A stretch of DNA of 64,000 bases from Pseudomonas sp. RIT-PI-q (GCF_001297125.1 NZ_LHPC01000034.1:62001-126000), one strand, 5' to 3'; positions 1 through 7,941 are shown, counted from the first letter of the stretch. Notes: a model not told the origin generated them from the letters alone. Numbers and translations: made by a program.

Positions 1-142
1 CGGCGACCGGGTGGTTCACGAAGAGCGGTTGATGGGTGAACTGAACAAGCGCATTCGCGATGTGCGGCAGGGGCCGGACGGCTATTTGTATGTGCTGACC
101 GACGAGGATGATGGCGTGTTGTACAAAGTCGGCCTGAAGTAA
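1..142 (+). CDS. PQQ-dependent sugar dehydrogenase, C-terminal end (partial)
   Basis: The last 46 codons of a gene entering from the left edge, reading in frame from base 2 to TAA at 140-142. The residues GPDGYLYVLTDEDDGVLYKV are typical of the last beta-propeller blade of the glucose/sorbosone dehydrogenase (GSDH, YliI/Asd-like) family, where a 'G-PDG-LYV-TD' motif sits near the C terminus. These are usually periplasmic PQQ-dependent aldose dehydrogenases. Only the tail is visible, so substrate and signal peptide cannot be judged. A long perfect inverted repeat follows at once. Confidence 0.6.
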   Translation, partial: GDRVVHEERLMGELNKRIRDVRQGPDGYLYVLTDEDDGVLYKVGLK

Positions 143-143
143 C

Positions 144-294
144 CCTGTAGCAGCTGTCGAGCTTGCGAGGCTGCGTTCGGCTGCGAAGCAGTCGTAAAAC
201 CTGAGCGCGAGGTAGTCCTGAAGGACCGCATTGCCTGATTTCACGACTGCTTCGCAGCCGAACGCAGCCTCGCAAGCTCGACAGCTGCTACAGG
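144..294. repeat. REP-like element with 52-bp perfect inverted arms
   Basis: The left arm (144-195) and right arm (243-294) are exact reverse complements over 52 bases, separated by 47 bases. The arm ends read cctgtagcagctg and cagctgctacagg. The element lies between two convergent genes, so it could fold in both transcripts and act as a bidirectional processing or termination structure. The arm sequence resembles the tgtagcagctgccgaaggctgcg REP class seen again at 36825-36925. Confidence 0.85.
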
Positions 295-311
295 GGTTAT
301 TCAGGTGAGGT

Positions 312-1403
312 TCAAGCATACAAAATCACCGCCGCCCGCAGTTTGCCCCGGCCAAAGCTGCTCATTTTCTCAAACTCGGCATGGCTGACCGGCAAATGCT
401 GGCAGTCCATAGGTTGACGATGTTGGCTGTGGTCGACATCCGGGTCGTGCAGGTAGACGAACTCGTCATCGCAATCGGTGACGATCACCCAATGCGGTGA
501 TTTCGAGCGGGTCAGTCGATAACAGCTGATCAGCACCAACGGCTGGCCGCCAGCGTCCAGTAACCGGGGCAGGTCCAGCGGCCCACCGATCACCCGTTCG
601 ACGTCGGTGGCTTGCAGTTGCTCGGTGAACTCCTCATGCACCAAACGCATTACGTCTTTTTTATGCTCATCGCGCACACCATCGAGGAACAATGGCCCGG
701 CCATGCTCAGTTGCAGACGCACCCGAAACCCGCGTCGTGACGCGGCCAGCGCAAGACCTTGAGGACTGCAGCCACCATGGCCGGAGGTCATGAACACGGT
801 GGTCGCCTCGCGCCAGAGCTGCAGTTCTTCGCGGCGCTCCAGCAGTCGATCCTGTTGCAGCGCCCCCATGGCCATCAGCAGGCAGGCCGGGCCACAGGTG
901 AAATCGGTGGTTTGCGGGTAATAAGGCACCTTGATGTTGCGTGAGTCGCGGTGCTGGAGGATGCGTTTTTCCAGGCGCAGCGCATCGGCATGGTCCTGGT
1001 AATAGTCGTGAATCAGCGCAAAACGCCGGTAACCGTTGCGCTCATACAAGGCGATCGCCGCCGGGTTGTCGATTCGCACCTCCAGCCGCAGGTAGGCGCA
1101 ATCGTGCGCAAGGGCGCAGGCCTCGATGCGTTGCAGCAATTGCTTGCCCAGCCCGCTGCCGCGCGCCTGTTCGGCAATGGCAATCGAGTAAAGTCGCGCC
1201 AGCGAAGTGCCCCGGTGAAACAGCACCACGGCGTAACCCACCAGGTGTTCGCCGCGCTGGGCTACCAACAGTTGCCCGTGGGCGCGGCTGATCATCCATT
1301 GAAAACTGCGGCTGTTAAGCCGATCCGTGGTGAAACATTGTTGTTCGAGTTCCAGCAATGCCGGCAAGTCTTCAACCACCGCCAGGCGAAAAACCAGATT
1401 CAT
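312..1403 (-). CDS. GNAT N-acetyltransferase fused to a C39-like cysteine peptidase
   Basis: A 363-aa two-domain protein. Residues 1-150 are a RimI-like GNAT domain with the acetyl-CoA loop RGSGLGKQ at 81-88 and a terminal 'ALYERNGYRR' motif. Residues about 157-363 are a papain-fold, C39-like peptidase: QTTDFTCGPACLL carries the likely nucleophile C170, SPHWV the catalytic H304, and LHDP D320. The start at 1403 gives the normal GNAT N terminus; the reading frame runs further upstream without homology. The gene is divergent from the RLAN/ATP-grasp gene with a gap of about 90 bp, suggesting shared regulation. Family knowledge links RLAN-type ATP-grasp ligases with GNAT and peptidase partners in predicted peptide or protein modification systems; the substrate is unknown. 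Confidence 0.85.
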   Translation of the reverse strand: MNLVFRLAVVEDLPALLELEQQCFTTDRLNSRSFQWMISRAHGQLLVAQRGEHLVGYAVVLFHRGTSLARLYSIAIAEQARGSGLGKQLLQRIEACALAHDCAYLRLEVRIDNPAAIALYERNGYRRFALIHDYYQDHADALRLEKRILQHRDSRNIKVPYYPQTTDFTCGPACLLMAMGALQQDRLLERREELQLWREATTVFMTSGHGGCSPQGLALAASRRGFRVRLQLSMAGPLFLDGVRDEHKKDVMRLVHEEFTEQLQATDVERVIGGPLDLPRLLDAGGQPLVLISCYRLTRSKSPHWVIVTDCDDEFVYLHDPDVDHSQHRQPMDCQHLPVSHAEFEKMSSFGRGKLRAAVILYA

Positions 1404-1495
1404 ATGACCACCGTAAAAGTTGCGTAACGAAACGAGACTTTCAAAAATCTTCGTGCTTAATAGGAAAGGTCTTGTTCTCCAACGGATCAATCACT

Positions 1496-3070
1496 ATGTC
1501 AGCGGTACAAGGTCATTGGCGCGAAGTATCCGAGCAAACTTTGCCGGCAGCAACTTATTTAAATGATGCATCAAAAACTTCAAGTCAATTGATTATCATC
1601 GTCGAACGCAAGGAAGACTGGGCGTCGTATTTCCCCAGCGAGGACATTGTCAGCGCCCAGGAATACCTTGAGCAGACTCGGGACAATGAGCAGGGCAAAC
1701 GCATCCAGGTGATCAACCTGTGCCGCAGCTACAAGTACCTGGGGCACGGTTATTACTGCTCATTGCTGGCGGAGGCGCGTGGGCACAAGGTGATTCCGTC
1801 GGTGCGAACCATCAGCGAACTGACCAAAAAATCCCTGTACGGTCTGGCCTTGGACGACCTCGATAAGCCTTTGGAAAAAGCCCTCAGCAATCATCTTTAC
1901 AGCGACACCGAAGGCTTTACCCTGACGCTGTACTTTGGCAGGACTAACATCGAACCGTTGCAGGATCTGGCGCGTCAGTTATTCGAAGTGTTCCCGTGTC
2001 CAATATTGTTAGTTGAGTTTCGCCGAACTAACGGCTGGCACATCGAAGGTATAAAGTCCGGTGCGCTGCATAAGTTGCGTGAGGATCAGGAAGATCAGTT
2101 TGCCAACTCGCTCGACAGTTTCAGTCGCAAGATATGGCGCGTTCCACGTTCGCGCCGACTGGCGCGATATGACCTGGCGATTTTGCACGACCCGCAGGAA
2201 GCGTTGCCGCCATCCAACGCCAAGGCCCTCGACAACTTTGTCCGGGTCGGCAAGACATTGGGCATCGACGTCGAGCTGATCGAGCGCAAGGACTACGCGC
2301 GCATCGCCGAATACGACGGGCTGCTGATTCGCGAGACCACCAGCGTCGACAACCACACTTACCGCTTCGCCAAGAAAGCCGAGAGCGAAGGCTTAGTGGT
2401 GATGGACGACCCGACCTCGATCCTGCGCTGCACCAACAAGGTCTACCTGACCGATCTGCTCAAGAGCCATCAACTGGGCATGCCCGCCACCGAAATTCTG
2501 TACAAGGAGCGACCGGAAGATTTCGAACGGGTCGGCGAGCGCCTGGGCTTTCCGCTGGTGTTGAAGATCCCCGACGGCTGTTTCTCCCGTGGTGTGATCA
2601 AGGTTGAAAGCCAGCAAGCCTTGCTTGAAGCCACCGCCGAACTGTTCGAACACTCGGTGCTGTTGCTGGCCCAGGAGTTTTTCTACACCGAGTACGACTG
2701 GCGCATCGGCGTACTGAACCGCAAACCGATCTTTGCCTGCCAATACTTCATGTCCAAGGGCCACTGGCAGATCTACAACCACAAGGCCAAGGGCCAGGAC
2801 ATCAACGGTGAATGCCGCACGTTGGCGGTCCACGAAGCACCGCGGGCGGTGGTGGAACTGGCGGTGAAGACCGCGAACCTGATCGGCGATGGCCTCTACG
2901 GCGTCGACCTCAAGCAGTCCGGCGACAAAGTGGTGGTGATCGAGGTCAACGACAACCCGAACATGGACGCCGGCATCGAAGACGCCTACTTGCAGGACGA
3001 TCTGTATTCACTGGTGCTGGAGGAGTTCGTGCGTCGGTTGGAGCTCAAACGTCGCGGCCAGGCCTGGTGA
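1496..3070 (+). CDS. RLAN-domain RimK-family ATP-grasp ligase
   Basis: A 524-aa protein. The N-terminal part, about 1-190, matches the RLAN domain that precedes RimK-like ATP-grasp modules. The C-terminal half, about 290-515, is ATP-grasp: LVLKIPDGCFSRGVIKVE is the nucleotide-binding strand and loop, AQEFFYTEYDWRIGVL the hinge, and VVVIEVNDNPNMDAG the Mg-binding E-x-N. RimK enzymes join an amino acid (often glutamate) or amine to a carboxylate with ATP hydrolysis. The start at 1496 is chosen because homology begins there; an upstream in-frame ATG at 1358 would overlap the divergent gene. It is followed after 7 bp by the CorA-like gene, so the two are probably co-transcribed. Confidence 0.85.
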   Translation: MSAVQGHWREVSEQTLPAATYLNDASKTSSQLIIIVERKEDWASYFPSEDIVSAQEYLEQTRDNEQGKRIQVINLCRSYKYLGHGYYCSLLAEARGHKVIPSVRTISELTKKSLYGLALDDLDKPLEKALSNHLYSDTEGFTLTLYFGRTNIEPLQDLARQLFEVFPCPILLVEFRRTNGWHIEGIKSGALHKLREDQEDQFANSLDSFSRKIWRVPRSRRLARYDLAILHDPQEALPPSNAKALDNFVRVGKTLGIDVELIERKDYARIAEYDGLLIRETTSVDNHTYRFAKKAESEGLVVMDDPTSILRCTNKVYLTDLLKSHQLGMPATEILYKERPEDFERVGERLGFPLVLKIPDGCFSRGVIKVESQQALLEATAELFEHSVLLLAQEFFYTEYDWRIGVLNRKPIFACQYFMSKGHWQIYNHKAKGQDINGECRTLAVHEAPRAVVELAVKTANLIGDGLYGVDLKQSGDKVVVIEVNDNPNMDAGIEDAYLQDDLYSLVLEEFVRRLELKRRGQAW

Positions 3071-3077
3071 GCGGCCT

Positions 3078-4001
3078 ATGATCAAGAGTTTCCAACTCAG
3101 CAACGGCGCGCTGCACGCCGTAGAACGGCTGGACGCGCAGGTGATGCTGTTCAGCAACCCGGATGCGGCCGAACGGGATTTGTTGCACAGCCATTTCAAA
3201 CTCGATGAACACGCACTGGCCTCGGCCCTGGACCCTGACGAGGTGTCGCGCATCGAGTTCCATCCCGACAACCTGTTCCTGATCTGGAAACGCCCGGAAA
3301 ACTACTCCGGCGCCGGCAGCCTGGCCTTCGAAGTATCGTCCTGCGGTTTGCTGTTCTGTCAGCACCGGCTGCTGGTGATCGCCACCGATGACTCGCCGCT
3401 CAGCGGCCTTGGCATCCGGCAGCAGCTGAACACACCGCTGGATGTGTTGCTGCATCTGCTATTCAACAACATCCATCACTATCTGGGCCATCTCAAGGTG
3501 ATCAAGATGGTTGCGCGGGAGTTGCAGCAGAAATTCAACGCCTCGATGCAAAACCAGCACTTGATCCAGATGTTCAACCTCAGCGAAAGCCTGATCTATT
3601 ACATCAACGCGATCCACAGCAACGGCGCGGTCCTGACCCGGCTGCGCAACCATGCGGAAAAGGAACACTTCAGTGCCGCAGCCATCGGCCTGATTGACGA
3701 CCTGATCATTGAAAACAACCAGTGCTACAAACAGGCGGAAATCTACTCCACGGTGTTCTCCGGGCTGATCGACGCCCGGGGCAACCTGATGAACAACAGC
3801 ATGAACAACCTGTTGCGCAAGCTGACGTTGATCAACGTGGTGTTTCTGCCGCTGAACCTGATTGCGAGCGTTGGCGGGATGTCCGAATTCAGCATGATGA
3901 CGGCGGGCACGCCGTGGTGGGTTTCGTATCCGTTGTTTCTCACGGCGATGATGTTGGGGGCGGGGGTGATGGTGCTGGGGCTCAGGCGGTTGGCGAAGTA
4001 A
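3078..4001 (+). CDS. CorA-family divalent-cation transporter with variant signature
   Basis: A 307-aa protein with a large soluble N-terminal domain and two C-terminal membrane helices (about 247-266 and 282-302), the CorA/ZntB architecture. After the first helix the canonical GMN filter motif is replaced by GMS (267-269, in LIASVGGMSEFSMM). Such variants occur in CorA-like subfamilies of uncertain ion preference. The gene starts 7 bp after the RLAN ligase and probably shares its transcript. Transport of Mg, Zn or another ion is inferred from fold only. Confidence 0.8.
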   Translation: MIKSFQLSNGALHAVERLDAQVMLFSNPDAAERDLLHSHFKLDEHALASALDPDEVSRIEFHPDNLFLIWKRPENYSGAGSLAFEVSSCGLLFCQHRLLVIATDDSPLSGLGIRQQLNTPLDVLLHLLFNNIHHYLGHLKVIKMVARELQQKFNASMQNQHLIQMFNLSESLIYYINAIHSNGAVLTRLRNHAEKEHFSAAAIGLIDDLIIENNQCYKQAEIYSTVFSGLIDARGNLMNNSMNNLLRKLTLINVVFLPLNLIASVGGMSEFSMMTAGTPWWVSYPLFLTAMMLGAGVMVLGLRRLAK

Positions 4002-4018
4002 GTGTGTTGACCGTGAGA

Positions 4019-4100
4019 CCGTCATCGCGGGCAAGCCCGCTCCCACACTGGATCTGTGGCGATGACTGAACTTGTGGGAGCGGGCTTGCCCGCGATAGCG
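4019..4100. repeat. REP doublet (cgcgggcaagcccgctccca class)
   Basis: Two inverted copies of the common Pseudomonas REP core (gcgggcaagcccgctcccac and its complement) separated by about 30 bases, between the CorA-like gene and the convergent small membrane-protein gene. It may help stabilise or terminate both transcripts. Confidence 0.85.
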
Positions 4101-4126
4101 ATCTCAAAATCAGCATATTGTCCGGA

Positions 4127-4462
4127 TCAGATTCGCTGGCTTGCACCTACAGATTTCTTTCGATCCTGAAATCCCCGAACCACCAGATACAACAACGGCC
4201 CGACCGACACAAAAATCGCAGTAATCAACAGGTAAGGAACAACCGACCACCCCGACTGCCCACGCTTGCGCGCATCGCGATACATCCAGATACCCGCCAG
4301 GATTGCCAGCAAGTAAAGATCAATCACCACCTGCGCTGTATCAGGCCGAGACATCAGGCTGATGCCGAAGTCGATCAACGACTGTTCAGCCTGAAGCATC
4401 ACCGAAACGGTGTAGCCGGCGAAGGCGATGAGGACAACGAGGGGCAGGGCGACAGACTTCAT
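4127..4462 (-). CDS. Small DUF2834-like inner-membrane protein
   Basis: An 111-aa protein with three predicted membrane segments: residues 4-22, about 45-61 (VVIDLYLLAILAGIWMY) and 75-96. The middle segment is followed by a basic YRDARKRGQ loop. Length and helix spacing resemble DUF2834 proteins, whose function is unknown. The ATG at 4462 is preceded by ggaaggac at good spacing, which selects it over a longer frame. It is divergent from the ilvA leader region. Confidence 0.65.
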   Translation of the reverse strand: MKSVALPLVVLIAFAGYTVSVMLQAEQSLIDFGISLMSRPDTAQVVIDLYLLAILAGIWMYRDARKRGQSGWSVVPYLLITAIFVSVGPLLYLVVRGFQDRKKSVGASQRI

Positions 4463-4560
4463 GGTGTCCTTCCTTGGGACGATGAGCGGAATCGCCAGCC
4501 TACAGAGGTCGAACAAAATTGGCCATTGACTTGCCACCAGCGCCCGGCTAGTTTTCACAC

Positions 4561-4626
4561 ATGACTTCCACCGTATTGCGCTGCCAGCCAAGCATTATTA
4601 CCGCCATTCCTTATCTGGCGGGCTAG
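4561..4626 (+). CDS. Leader peptide of ilvA attenuator (21 aa)
   Basis: A short frame from ATG 4561 to TAG 4624. Its middle reads SIITAI (4591-4608), with three Ile codons and one Thr codon, fitting a peptide that senses charged isoleucyl- or threonyl-tRNA. It ends just before a rho-independent terminator and lies upstream of a threonine dehydratase gene, the first step of isoleucine synthesis. The arrangement matches classical amino-acid operon attenuation; that this peptide is translated is inference. No strong Shine-Dalgarno is obvious upstream. Confidence 0.6.
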   Translation: MTSTVLRCQPSIITAIPYLAG

Positions 4627-4673
4627 CTCACGACTGCAGCACCCAACCCGCCCTAGAGGCGGGTTTTTATTTT
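4601..4673 (+). promoter_or_regulatory. Transcription attenuator with mutually exclusive hairpins
   Basis: Four segments can be read. Segment 1 is ccgcca (4601-4606); segment 2 is tggcggg (4616-4622); segment 3 is aacccgcc (4645-4652); segment 4 is ggcgggtt (4658-4665), followed by tttatttt. Pairing 3:4 makes an 8-bp GC-rich intrinsic terminator with a 5-base loop. Pairing 2:3 (ggcggg with cccgcc) would be the antiterminator and 1:2 the protector. A ribosome stalled on the Ile codons at 4594-4599 would cover segment 1 and free segment 2. Confidence 0.65.
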
Positions 4674-4706
4674 CTGTCTCCGGGGTTTAGACCAACGCAC
4701 TACCTC

Positions 4707-4785
4707 TGTAGGAGCTGCCGAAGGCTGCGATCTTTTGATCTTGATCTTTTAAAAGCAAAGATCGCAGCCTTCGGCAGCTCCTGCA
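4707..4785. repeat. REP palindrome between attenuator and ilvA
   Basis: An inverted repeat with arms starting tgtaggagctgccgaaggct and ending agccttcggcagctcctgca, between the attenuator terminator and the ilvA ribosome-binding site. Its right arm ends about 12 bases before that site, so folding could also affect translation. Confidence 0.85.
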
Positions 4786-4808
4786 TCGGCCGCGTAAAGG
4801 AGATGACC

Positions 4809-5822
4809 ATGAACAGCACCCACGCCCAGCAGACCTTGCTTGAGCATTACGTCAAAAAGATCCTCGCAGCCAAGGTGTATGAATTGGCGGTACGCACGCC
4901 GCTGCAAGACGCTCCGGCACTGTCCGAGGCCTTGGGCAATCGGATCCTGCTCAAACGTGAGGATTTGCAACCGACCTTTTCCTTCAAGATTCGCGGCGCC
5001 TTTAACAAACTGATGCAACTGAGCGATGAGCAAAAGGCTCGCGGCGTAATCCCCGCATCGGCGGGCAACCATGCCCAGGGCGTGGCGTTGGCCGCGCGCG
5101 AATTGGGGATTGCCGCCACTATCGTCATGCCGTGTACGACACCGGAATTGAAGGTGCTCGGTGTGCGCAGTCGCGGGGCCGACGCGGTGCTGCATGGGGA
5201 GAGCTTTCCGTTTGCCCTGGAACACGCCTTGAACCTGGCACAGCAAACCAGGCGCACCTTTGTCTCGCCTTTCGACGACCCGGACGTGATCGCGGGGCAG
5301 GGCACGGTGGCGATGGAAATCCTGCGCCAGCATCAAGGGCCGCTGGATGCGATCTTCGTCCCGGTGGGCGGTGGTGGGCTGATCGCCGGCATCGCCGCGT
5401 ATGTAAAATACCTTCGACCTGAAGTCCGCATCATCGGCGTCGAGTCGGAACACTCCGCGTGTTTGTCCGCTGCTTTACAGGCGGGTGAGCGAGTTGTCCT
5501 GCCAGCCGTAGGAACCTTCGCCGATGGTGTAGCCGTCGCCCAGATTGGCGCTCATGGTTTCGAGGTTTGCCGGTTTTGCGTCGATGAGGTGCTGACGGTC
5601 AGCAACGACGAACTGTGTGCCGCCATCAAGAATATCTACGACGATACCCGTTCGATCACCGAGCCTTCCGGCGCGCTGGCGGTGGCCGGAATCAAGAAGT
5701 ACGCGGCGAAAACCGGCGCCCGTGGTCAGACCTTCGTGGCCATCGACTCGGGTGCCAATATCAATTTCGACAGTTTGCGGCATGTGGCCGAGCGCGCCGC
5801 AATGTGCAACGCCCCGGCGTGA
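4809..5822 (+). CDS. ilvA: Threonine dehydratase, catalytic domain only
   Basis: A 337-aa PLP enzyme converting L-threonine to 2-oxobutanoate and ammonia, the first step of isoleucine synthesis. The PLP lysine is K60 in SFKIRGAF; the phosphate-binding glycine loop is VGGGGLIAG at about 186-194; SAGNHAQG (84-91) is the substrate/PLP loop. The protein stops after the catalytic domain, so the C-terminal ACT-like regulatory domains of long IlvA (about 500 aa) are absent; feedback inhibition by isoleucine may be weak or lost. Start: aaaggag (4796-4802) abuts ATG 4803 but is 6 bases from ATG 4809, so 4809 is preferred. Control is probably through the upstream leader attenuator. A catabolic dehydratase or serine specificity cannot be excluded. 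Confidence 0.8.
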   Translation: MNSTHAQQTLLEHYVKKILAAKVYELAVRTPLQDAPALSEALGNRILLKREDLQPTFSFKIRGAFNKLMQLSDEQKARGVIPASAGNHAQGVALAARELGIAATIVMPCTTPELKVLGVRSRGADAVLHGESFPFALEHALNLAQQTRRTFVSPFDDPDVIAGQGTVAMEILRQHQGPLDAIFVPVGGGGLIAGIAAYVKYLRPEVRIIGVESEHSACLSAALQAGERVVLPAVGTFADGVAVAQIGAHGFEVCRFCVDEVLTVSNDELCAAIKNIYDDTRSITEPSGALAVAGIKKYAAKTGARGQTFVAIDSGANINFDSLRHVAERAAMCNAPA

Positions 5823-5835
5823 GGGGATGCGTCCG

Positions 5836-6318
5836 TTACTCCTGGACGGCCTTCTCGACCTTGCTTGATGCCGACCAGATGCGGTAGCGGACGTTGACGT
5901 CTTTGGGCACGTAGAGCACGATCGGCAGCTTGCTGTTGTAACGCAGCATGAAGCCGTCACCGACCACCGGCACGAAGTCCTTTTTGCTCTTGCCGTCCGG
6001 GCAGGCCATCAGGGTGCTCATCGGGCCGATGACTTTTTCCAGTCGGTAGAACGGGTAGCCCCAGCCCTCAAGGTTTTTCTCCTCAAGAATGCCGCCCAGG
6101 CGTTGGCGGTTGCAGTCTACGGTCAGGGTTTTGCCGGCGAGGATTTCGACCTGGAAGCTGTCTTCCTGAGTCTGTGGGGCGAGATGGATTACCTGGCGGG
6201 TAAAACCGCTTTCAGGTTTCGGGAACGGCGCGATGTCTTCGAGTTTCGCCCCATGAGCGACGCTCGACAGTGCGGCAACTATTAGCCCGACGGTAGTGTT
6301 GCAGGTCAATGAACCCAT
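5836..6318 (-). CDS. eco: Ecotin, periplasmic serine-protease inhibitor
   Basis: A 160-aa precursor with a signal peptide ending near AHGA. The mature part follows ecotin throughout: FTRQVIHLAPQ, VDCNRQRLGG, LEGWGYPFY, the reactive loop STLMACPDG with Met as P1, and MLRYNSKLPIVLYVP. The two cysteines (CNRQ and MACP) form the conserved disulphide that holds the loop. Ecotins dimerise and inhibit trypsin-fold proteases such as elastase. The ATG at 6318 follows caaggaggcatc, an excellent ribosome-binding site. It is convergent with ilvA, 13 bp away. Confidence 0.93.
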   Translation of the reverse strand: MGSLTCNTTVGLIVAALSSVAHGAKLEDIAPFPKPESGFTRQVIHLAPQTQEDSFQVEILAGKTLTVDCNRQRLGGILEEKNLEGWGYPFYRLEKVIGPMSTLMACPDGKSKKDFVPVVGDGFMLRYNSKLPIVLYVPKDVNVRYRIWSASSKVEKAVQE

Positions 6319-6623
6319 GATGCCTCCTTGCGTGTGAGTGGGGTCGGCGGATACTGAATTACCTCGGCGCATTCTTGCTGCCGTGCGCGGCTATTGCAAA
6401 TTCGTCGTGGCCAGAATGCAAATTGCAGGGGCGGCGGGGGGGCTTCTTGCAGATTGCATGAAGGCATTTACATGTAGTTACGCTAAACCGTTGATTTGCC
6501 GATGAGCTGCACGGCGAAATTCCGGGCATGTTTTATGCTGTAGCTGGTCTTAAGCTGACCGGGGATTTGATGGAGTCGGCGTTGATACTTTATTGGCAGT
6601 CTCATATTAAGGAGAGGGTCGCC
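6319..6623. other. Intergenic region between ecotin and DUF1652 genes
   Basis: About 300 bp between divergent genes. No gene or strong palindrome was seen; it probably carries the promoters of both neighbours. The only clear signal is the ribosome-binding site aaggaga at about 6609 for the gene starting at 6624. Confidence 0.5.
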
Positions 6624-6899
6624 ATGTTTCTTTCTGCCTTGGAACTTCGCAATATCATTGAAAGCAGTTTTTTGCCGAAACGCTGCCAATGCACGCTGTC
6701 GCCGGACCTGTCGATGACCGTCAAGGTGTATTCAGATCGCGAAACCGATCACCTCGATCTCATGGTGACCGGAATAAATGCCAAACAGTTAAATGGTTGC
6801 CGTGAAATCAACGACCTGATCGCCGAACTACGCTCTGACATGCAACTGCGCACCATGGCCGATGCCCAGCCTTTGCATCCGGACAGAAAAGCCCTCTAA
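6624..6899 (+). CDS. DUF1652 family protein
   Basis: A 91-aa soluble protein beginning MFLSALELRNIIESSFLP, the characteristic start of the Pseudomonas-restricted DUF1652 family, with a conserved PKRCQCTLSPD segment and a C-terminal INDLIAELRSDM helix. Function is unknown. The ATG at 6624 is set by aaggagagggtcgcc. It converges on and overlaps the next gene by 4 bases. Confidence 0.8.
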   Translation: MFLSALELRNIIESSFLPKRCQCTLSPDLSMTVKVYSDRETDHLDLMVTGINAKQLNGCREINDLIAELRSDMQLRTMADAQPLHPDRKAL

Positions 6900-7291
6900 C
6901 TCGCCGCTTCCAGCTCCACCGACACGCGCTTGGTCTGGAAAAACGCCAGACCAAGCGTCAATTCCACCATCACTGCCAGCAAAATACCCGGACCGGCATG
7001 GCCATCGAGCCATTCGCCGAAGCCCAATGCGGCCAGCCCCCAGCAGCCGACAATAAAGCCATTGCTCAACGCATTGCGGGTGGTGGAGGGCGCCTCGTTT
7101 CGAATCAGATAAAACATCACGCCCAGTGCTGCAAACAGCACCGCGCTACGCCGCGCAACCAAACCCGTGGCGACGGAATACTCAATACTCCAATTCGACA
7201 GCAACCAGTCGGGCGTCAATCCCCAGACCAGGGCCAATAGAAAACACAACGCGGCGGTTAACGTCGACAACGTGCGAAACGATAACTGCAT
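6896..7291 (-). CDS. Small hypothetical inner-membrane protein
   Basis: A 131-aa protein with four likely membrane helices (about 8-27, 42-61, 76-93, 99-118) and a short cytoplasmic-looking tail. An upstream aagga supports the ATG at 7291. No family is recognised with confidence. Confidence 0.65.
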   Translation of the reverse strand: MQLSFRTLSTLTAALCFLLALVWGLTPDWLLSNWSIEYSVATGLVARRSAVLFAALGVMFYLIRNEAPSTTRNALSNGFIVGCWGLAALGFGEWLDGHAGPGILLAVMVELTLGLAFFQTKRVSVELEAAS

Positions 7292-7382
7292 GGCGAATCC
7301 TTGCGGCAGTAGGAGAAGGCGCTAGAGCATAGCGTCAGATGCCTCCCGGGAATACCGCAAGGTTTCGTTTCCGACCCCTCGG

Positions 7383-7652
7383 TCAGTTCTGCATGCTGCA
7401 AGCGTCGGATAACTTCCTGTAGGTGATTTCCGAGGGTTTGCCGCTGGTATCGATGTACTTCATGTCAGCCTTCACCACTTTGCAGTCCAGTGTGTTGGGT
7501 TCAGTCAACGAAACGACTTTGGCCACGTTCAGTGGCATACCGTAATGGTAGGACGGGACTGCTTGAGAGGATGAGGTGTCGTTGGCTTGGGCCAGACCGG
7601 TTAGCCCGGTGCAGGTGAGGGCGGCGGTGACCAGCATTATGCGCATGTTCAT
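7383..7652 (-). CDS. DUF2790 family secreted small protein
   Basis: An 89-aa protein with an N-terminal signal peptide (MRIMLVTAALTCTGLTGLAQA) and a mature part HYGMPLNVAKVVSLT..C.VV.A.M.Y.DTSGK....YRKLSDAC typical of DUF2790, a family abundant in Pseudomonas and of unknown periplasmic function. Two cysteines could form a disulphide. The ATG at 7652 follows ggagaacgttc. Confidence 0.8.
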   Translation of the reverse strand: MNMRIMLVTAALTCTGLTGLAQANDTSSSQAVPSYHYGMPLNVAKVVSLTEPNTLDCKVVKADMKYIDTSGKPSEITYRKLSDACSMQN

Positions 7653-7855
7653 GAACGTTCTCCGGTGCGGACGGAAAGTCAGCTCGACGTAACGGACGTC
7701 GAACCTGCCGCACTGGGCGTCAGAAGGGTCTGAGGGCGTGCGGTCCAGTAAAGTGTTGGACCGCGCGATTAAGCGTTGGTTAACCTGCCTGAATGCCACC
7801 TGTCGCCTTGCTGTCATTTCAAGCGGAAGGTTTGCGGTGGCAGGTAGGCCGCCTT

Positions 7856-7926
7856 CGCGGGCAAGCCCGCTCCCACATTTGGTCTGTGGCGTTCACACAT
7901 CCAATGTGGGAGCGGGCTTGCCCGCG
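7856..7926. repeat. REP doublet downstream of mtlZ
   Basis: Inverted REP cores at 7856-7878 and 7904-7926 immediately after the last gene of the mannitol operon, where the stem could act in transcript 3'-end formation. Confidence 0.85.
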
Positions 7927-7941
7927 ATGGGGCCGTCAGCT

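Noticed and set aside
4594..4680. A tRNA gene upstream of ilvA
   Set aside because: The stems present are a leader hairpin and an intrinsic terminator; no cloverleaf, anticodon arm or CCA end is present.
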